Source: Cymodocea nodosa (lineage: Eukaryota; Streptophyta; Magnoliopsida; Alismatales; Cymodoceaceae). Taken from it: a stretch of DNA of 64,000 bases. The position numbers and the translations under genes are program-made. Shown piece by piece: positions 58,901 through 64,000 of this stretch. The notes beneath the pieces are model-generated. The model was not told where the DNA came from. It worked only from the letters and a program-made list of their open reading frames with translations, and made no database searches. The stretch lies in assembly GCA_036874045.1 (NCBI GenBank), contig JAZBRI010000008.1:5719001-5783000 (forward strand). Reading direction: 5' to 3'. How positions within the stretch are numbered: the first letter of the stretch is position 1; each line of letters begins with the position of its first letter.

Positions 58901-60545
58901 TAATAGATTCCAAAAGTCTTTTCTTACCAATCATATGCTTTGAGCAACCACTGTCAATGATCCACTTGGACATTTGAGCTTTCTTGTCCATGCAGTCCTA
59001 CAAGTTATGTTGAAATTAAGACTTTTGGTACCCATATCTTCTTGGGTCCATCACTGTTAGTCCTTTGTATGCTAAACCTGTTGCCTTTTGGTAGCCATAT
59101 AGACGTAGATCTCTTCTTAATGACGAACACAGTTGTGCCATCTTTATAAGATCTAATTTTTCCACCATAGTAAGGGGTTTCCTGTGGTACAACATACCCT
59201 AGGCCAAATTTACTTCTTCCTATTCTTTGAGATCCTATGATTTTGTTTAAGCTATTTTCACCCTTAGTAAATTTACATACAGTTTTCTTTAAATCAGTAA
59301 CTTTAGATAACAGATTTTTATTTTCTTCTTTCAGATCAAAATTTTTACAACTATAGCTATCCATTTTAGTTTTTAATTCCTTATTATCAACTAGGGCTTT
59401 TTCTAGTTCAGCAAAAACATCTTCTAGATAGGAATTTAAACTCTTTAATTCTTTCTTGTACTTCTTACATTTTATATATAAGTTATCTACTGTATAGAGA
59501 AGACTATCTATATCTACATCATCATTTTCTTTTTCTAAGCAATAGGGAGATGTAGAGCATACCTCTTGTGCAGTAAAACACACGTTTGTAGATGCCTCCT
59601 CATCTGAGTCTGATGAGCTGCTGGATGAACTGCTGTCATCCCAAGTGGCTTTCAAGGCCATCTTCTTCTTATTCTTCCTTTTCCATTTCTATTTGTCCTC
59701 CTATTGAAAAGGACAGTAAAGTTGAATGTGTCCTAGTTTCTTGCACTTGTAGCATGTAGGGACTTTTGGTTTTGAGGAGCTGGCTTTGCCTCCCTATCTC
59801 ATCATCCTTCTGAAGTTCTTGGCTAGCAGTAACACTTCATCCTCATCCGAGCTTAGTTAATCTTTTGTTAACGGAAAAGCTAGTTCTTTCTTTTTCTCTG
59901 CTTTCTTTCAATGACTCCTTCTTTCCATTCCTTCATTTGGACTTCATGGGCTAGAAGGTTTCCCAACAGATCTTTAACTGAATAGCTATTCAGATCCTTT
60001 GAATCCTATATGGAAGTAGACTTTTGCTTCCATTCGACTGTCAGGCTCCTTAAGATCTTTTGTACCTGTTCACGATTAGAAAAAATCCTCCCAAGGCCTC
60101 TTAGTTCATTCACAATTTCTGTGAATCTAGAAAACATTTCAGTGATGTTTTCTTTTTCAAGCATTTTGAATAATTCATATTTTCTTAACAAAATGTTGAT
60201 TTTAGTATCTTTAACTTGGTTGGTTCCTTCATATGTAATTTAAAGGATCTTCCAAGCTTCACGAGAGAATTTACAAGCAGATATTTTATTATATTGTTCA
60301 CTAGTTAGTGCACAGTAAATGGAATTAAGCCCACGAGCATCCATCTGGATGATTTTTTCATCCTCCTCAGTCCAGTCACTTTCATGACTGATTGGAGTTG
60401 GTGTACCATGTATAACCATTCTCCAAAGTTTCACATCTGTACTCCTAAGAAAGCACTCCATCCTATTTTTCCAGTAGCTATAATTGCTACCATCAAAGAG
60501 GGGAGGTCGATGGATATTCTGACCCTTTGTAGTGTAGAAAGCCAT
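55983..60545 (-). pseudogene. Copia3 gag-pol region (fossil)
   Basis: From right to left: gag MAFYTTKGQNIHRPPLFDGS and YSYWKNRMECFLRS (60545-60440), ENITEMFSRFTEIVNELRGL and a zinc-knuckle region (about 59750), then a Ser/Asp-rich and coiled-coil linker (59661-59005). Protease WIIDSGCSKHMIG (about 58960). Pre-integrase WNKRLNHVNMRLIRKL (about 58580). Integrase YTLVVVDDYTRFTWVIFL, IRSDHDGEFES, TPTQNGVVERKN (58350-58060). RT with MDVKSAFLNGILQEVYVEQP and IYMDDIIFG (57150-56880). RNase H with GYSDADYAGCKSNRKSTSGT and HIEIRHHFLRDHV (56430-56085). SIRE/Maximus-like. Fossil copy. Confidence 0.88.
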
Positions 60546-60583
60546 GATCTCAGATGGTTAAATCTATTAGCGAGATCAACCTT

Positions 60584-60595
60584 GCTCTGATACCA
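60584..60595 (-). promoter_or_regulatory. Copia3 primer-binding site
   Basis: Minus strand tggtatcagagc, the exact initiator-Met tRNA complement used by many plant Copia elements, two bases inside the 5' LTR. Confidence 0.93.
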
Positions 60596-60597
60596 AT

Positions 60598-62211
60598 TGT
60601 TAGGACCTTAAGGCTTACTAGAGGGGGGGGTGAATGCTAATAATTCGTTTCTTAACCTTTTAGAAGAAGTTTAATGTAAAGAGATATCAAGCACACAATA
60701 AAAGAATTCACACAAAGATTTTTAGGTGGTTCACCACTAATGGCTAGTCCACCCCCAAGGGATACTTGGGCTTCACTAACTCTTGCAAACTTACAATCAC
60801 TTGCTTTAAGGTTTAAGCAAGAACCAACCAACCATTCACTTGAGCTTCTTTGTCAAAGCTTCAATCAATCCTTTCTCTGAAGTTTTGATCTATGTACTTC
60901 AGTAAACACTAGCTTGTGAACAATAGAGTTGAGTGCGTGATGAGCTTCTGAAATTCAATCTGTAAGTGTTGAAGATGATTTGATCTCTAAAGCTTTTCTT
61001 CTGTTGAGCTTGGTGTAAGTATGTATATGAGCAAAAGCTATCTAAATCTGTTGTCTGTATCTTGTATATATACCAAACAAGTGTAACGATCATATTTTCT
61101 TCCAACGGATGTATTCTACTATACTTGATTAGACTTCAGTCCCAAATACGGTAAGTTACCATTCAGAAAGTTATTTCAAGATGCCCTTCCGATTTTCTTA
61201 ACCTTTCGGATAGTTAGCTGTGTAACTTTCTGAAGAATATCTATAACTCATTGAAAGATCACTTAAACCTTTCTATGTAGGATTCCAGAATATATGTTAC
61301 GAGCTGTCACTTAATCGGATACTTATAACTGTAACTTACTGAATAGTTATTTAACTGTCGGATAGTTGGCTACAGTAACATTTTGTTAACTTTTCGATTG
61401 CTTTAATTCAACACGTGCATAAAAGACTGACTTAAGTTTCGGATGGTTATCCCTGTAACTCACCGAAACGCTTCAAAATTTCAGATAGTTATCTTTCTAA
61501 CTCTTTGAAAACTTATTTGAGCTTCTCTCTGGAATTTTACACGTGGGAAATTCAATGACTTAAGTTTTAGATAGTTAAACTATAACTCACCGAAACTCTC
61601 TTGAATGTTTGGATAGTTATCTTTCTAACTCTCCGAAAACTTATTTGAGCTTCTCTCTGGAATTTTGCACATGAGAAATTCAATAACTTAAGTTTCGGAT
61701 AGTTAAACTATAACTCATCGAAATTCTCTTGAATGTTCAGATAGTTATCTTTCTAACTCTCCAAAAACTTATTTGAGCTTCTCTCTAGAATTCTGCATGT
61801 GGGAAATTCAATGACTTAAGTTCTGGAAAGTTATACCTGTAACTCACTGAAAAACTCGAATAGTTATCTAACTCTCTGAAAAGAAAACTCGGATAGTTAT
61901 CTAACTCTCCGACAAGTCCTTTAAGCTTCCTTTCTGTATTTCTTCACGTGATTAATTGAATGACTTAACTTTCGGATAGTTATACCTGTAACTCTCCGAA
62001 AAGTCCTTTAAGCTTCCGGATAGTTAACTCATTAACTATCCGATCATTCAATCCTTTCTTAACTATCCGATTTTTTGTAGTAGCACATTCTGAGATTTAC
62101 TGCTTCAATTTGTCTGTCTTCTGATCTTTTTGCTATACTGACTAAACCTGATAAATACATTTCAAAACCTTACATTGATTTTTGCATTATCAAAATCTAG
62201 AGGTCCTTTCA
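60598..62211 (-). repeat. Copia3 5' LTR
   Basis: 1614 bp, uninterrupted. The 128-bp module array occupies 61429 to about 61940, with gacttaag-like starts at 61429, 61557, 61685 and 61813. Confidence 0.93.
61429..61940 (-). repeat. 128-bp tandem module array (5' LTR copy)
   Basis: Same unit as 54783-55340 with an identical period. Individual inverted pairs can fold as short hairpins, for example tttcggatggtta (61436-61448) with taactcaccgaaa, separated by 6-7 bases. Confidence 0.88.
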
Positions 62212-63708
62212 GATTCATGTCCTAAAAGTGTTTCCAAGGGTGGGAGCTATGGTTGCCTTGGTGGAGGAAGCTTGGATGGCAAGGTGGAGTGGTGCTTGAC
62301 GTGTGGATTTGGGTGGTTCCAAGGAGTATTTTCAAAAGCAAAGGAGGGGCTTGAAACATCTGTTTTGATGTCCAAAGAAAGTGGAAGGAGGTTGAGTTCT
62401 CTTGTTCTTGCAATCGTGGAAGGCCCATGCTCTAGGTGACATTCCAAGGGGTTAGATCTTGGGAAGACGTGGTTGAAGAGTGTGGTTTCATCCAACCATG
62501 GATTCACTACTGAGGAAGAGGTGTTCTTCAATGTATGAGTGAGTTTTGAGAGAGATCCCTATGCATAATTTGTGTTCATGTTGTGTATGTATGCATAAGT
62601 ATGTTGTTTCATGTTTTTATGTTATGTTTGTATACATTTGTGTTGATTGAGTGTTATTGCATTGCATTTCAGTATAGTTTTCATATGGATAGTTAATTCC
62701 AGATGTTATCTTGATGTGGATTAAAGTTTAACATGGTTTTCATCTTGTTTATATGTGAATATCATGGGTGTAAATAGGGTATTTGATGAAATGTTTGCTT
62801 ATGTAAAGGAGAACTATGTACAAAGTTTGGGTATTTTTGTTTATTTCGATTCTCTCAGTTGAGGTATCGGTTCTGAATGAATTTTGATGCAATCTCATAC
62901 ATGTTCGAGTCTACTTACCAATGGTTTTGGTTTCATAATTTTTGGAGATCATTTGAATGGTATTTCGATTTAAGCGTTGACAGGTGCATCTGACCTAGAC
63001 GCAAGTTCTAGGAAAAGTTTTTAAGCATTTTTGATCATCAATTTCTTAGATTATAAATTGCATTTTTATAATCTATAAAATGGGTTTTTGAGATGACAAA
63101 GTTAACTAGCATTGAGATTTTGTTTCACATCATTTCATAAAGATTTCAGGGAGATATGAATTTTCTTGTAAAGTCACGCAATCTATGTTTTGATCTCCGA
63201 GTGTTGCACATTTGTGTTAGATTCGTCACCAATAACTCTCTAGTTTGCTTTAGATCTCGAAATTATGCTAGATTTTTAGATCTTTTAAAACCCTTTCCAA
63301 ATCATATTTTTACATGATTTTTCAGTGAGTAGTTTGGGAAGGAATGATTTCTACAAGTGGATGCAATTTTTGTAATTTCAAGAGTTTTAATAGAGTTATG
63401 AATGAGATTGTATGGAATTGATTTTTGAGTAGTTAGAATGACTTGTTAACTACATATGTATAATTTCTAATCTAATTGCTAATCATAATGTTAACTTTTG
63501 TTTTGATAGAGTACGATGTATAGAAAGTTTTCAAGTCGTATTATGACATGAGTCAAGTAATTAATCTAATAAAATTTATTTAGACAAACTCCTTGTGGAA
63601 ATGACCCATACTTGCACTGCTTAAAACAATAGGCACCGTGCACTTGCAGTTAAATTATAAATGTAAAACTTGTGCTTTTATCGACACACGTTTCATCCAT
63701 ACAAACAA

Positions 63709-64000
63709 CTAAACAACTAGGAGGATGAAGTTGTCATTAGACAACCTAGAAGATCTAGAAGGGTTTCTAGACCTCCTGAAAGATATGTACCATCATTTAA
63801 TTATCTATTATTGATGGATGATGGTGAACTTGAAACATATCAAGAAGTAGTCTGTGCAAGTGATGCACAATAATGGGAGTTAGCAATGAAAGAAGAACTT
63901 AGGTCCCTTGAAAAGAACAAGACTTGGAAGCTAACTCCATTGCTAGAAGGGAAGAAAATCTTAGGAAATAAGTGGGTGTTCAAGTTAAAAGACCAACTAG
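63709..64000 (+). pseudogene. Copia1 resumed: start of reverse transcriptase region (fossil)
   Basis: After the 5-bp duplication aacaa (63704-63708), Copia coding sequence continues: RRSRRVSRPPERYVPSFNYL, then WELAMKEELRSLEKNKTWKL and GNKWVFKLKDQL, the usual N-terminal edge of a Copia reverse transcriptase. This is what should follow the integrase of Copia1, and it shows that 9133-63703 is one compound insertion. The element continues past the window end. Confidence 0.8.

Larger units (their letters stand above)
51709..62211 (-). mobile_element. Copia3: SIRE-like element
   Basis: Minus strand with a perfect gattc duplication (51704-51708 and 62212-62216). The 5' LTR is 60598-62211 (1614 bp). 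The 3' LTR is 51709-55598, enlarged by a solo Gypsy2-family LTR at 52494-54728. In element orientation the ends are TGAAAGGACC...CCTAACA. The primer site is at 60584-60595 and purine tracts lie at 55599-55612 and near 55790-55802. The internal region is 5.0 kb. Parts: gag, protease, integrase, reverse transcriptase, RNase H. Opening LTR segments differ at about 4-6%. Broken perhaps ten times. Confidence 0.9.
9133..63703 (+). mobile_element. Gypsy1: Athila-like Ty3/gypsy element, compound
   Basis: The LTRs begin TGTAAAGTCAAG (9133 and 43124) and end CATCCATACA (16847 and 63703). Flanking duplications are aacag (9128-9132) and aacaa (63704-63708). After removing nested insertions each LTR is about 2.2 kb and the internal region about 7.9 kb (16848-19600 plus 37926-43123). 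Parts in order: tRNA-Asp-type primer site, CCHC block, protease, reverse transcriptase, RNase H, integrase, gag with a second CCHC block, polypurine tract. Gag at the 3' end is the striking feature. LTR copies differ at roughly 5% of compared bases. Broken many times. Confidence 0.88.
43124..63703 (+). repeat. Gypsy1 3' LTR, interrupted by Copia2 and Copia3
   Basis: LTR sequence is 43124-43160, 50992-51708 and 62217-63703, about 2.24 kb in all, matching the 5' LTR. The two gaps are full Copia elements with duplications gttaa and gattc. Confidence 0.9.

Overview
This window is repeat-dense, AT-rich nuclear DNA of a flowering plant. Nearly all of it consists of plant-type LTR retrotransposons (Athila-like Ty3/gypsy, and SIRE-like and Tork/Tnt1-like Ty1/copia) nested inside one another. 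There is also one complete-looking but decayed PIF/Harbinger DNA transposon and a SINE-like insert. The sequence does not let me name the species or say monocot or dicot. Only one short stretch (2604-3065, minus strand) looks like a possible host gene. I saw no tRNA or rRNA genes and no CRISPR array.

Layout. A SIRE-like LTR runs off the left edge (1-1165). After unassigned DNA and the possible host gene comes a decayed Athila-like fragment, 'Gypsy3' (about 3410-6271, minus), carrying a SINE-like dimer (5270-5810). A Tork-like element, 'Copia1' (plus), begins at about 6272, breaks off at 9132 and resumes at 63709. Everything between is one compound insertion: the Athila-like element 'Gypsy1' (9133-63703, plus). 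Its outer flanks carry a near-matching 5-bp duplication (aacag/aacaa).

Inside Gypsy1, the 5' LTR holds the Harbinger element (11052-16530). The internal region is split by a second Athila-like element, 'Gypsy2' (19601-37920, minus, duplication atatg), whose own 3' LTR holds a further solo LTR (21006-22543, duplication catat). The 3' LTR of Gypsy1 holds 'Copia2' (43161-50986, minus, Tork-like, duplication gttaa) and 'Copia3' (51709-62211, minus, SIRE-like, duplication gattc). An LTR of each of those two was in turn hit by a solo LTR of the Gypsy2 family (43181-45391 and 52494-54728). The order of events is therefore Gypsy3, Copia1, Gypsy1, then Harbinger/Gypsy2/Copia2/Copia3, then the three solo LTRs. 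LTR pairs differ at roughly 3-6% of the bases I compared by eye, so most of the nest is a few million years old at usual plant rates.

Three observations stand out. (1) In all three Athila-like elements the gag domain lies downstream of the integrase, near the 3' end, instead of before the protease. (2) Gypsy2 carries a captured F-box gene copy between gag and the 3' LTR, plus a long extra coding region between integrase and gag. (3) LTRs of unrelated families (Copia and Gypsy) share a tandem module of about 90-150 bp. It is made of a CACGTG core, GACTTAAGT, and imperfect hairpins of the form TTTCGG..AGTTA / TAACT..CCGAAA. In Copia3 it repeats with an exact 128-bp period. All retroelement copies here are broken fossils.
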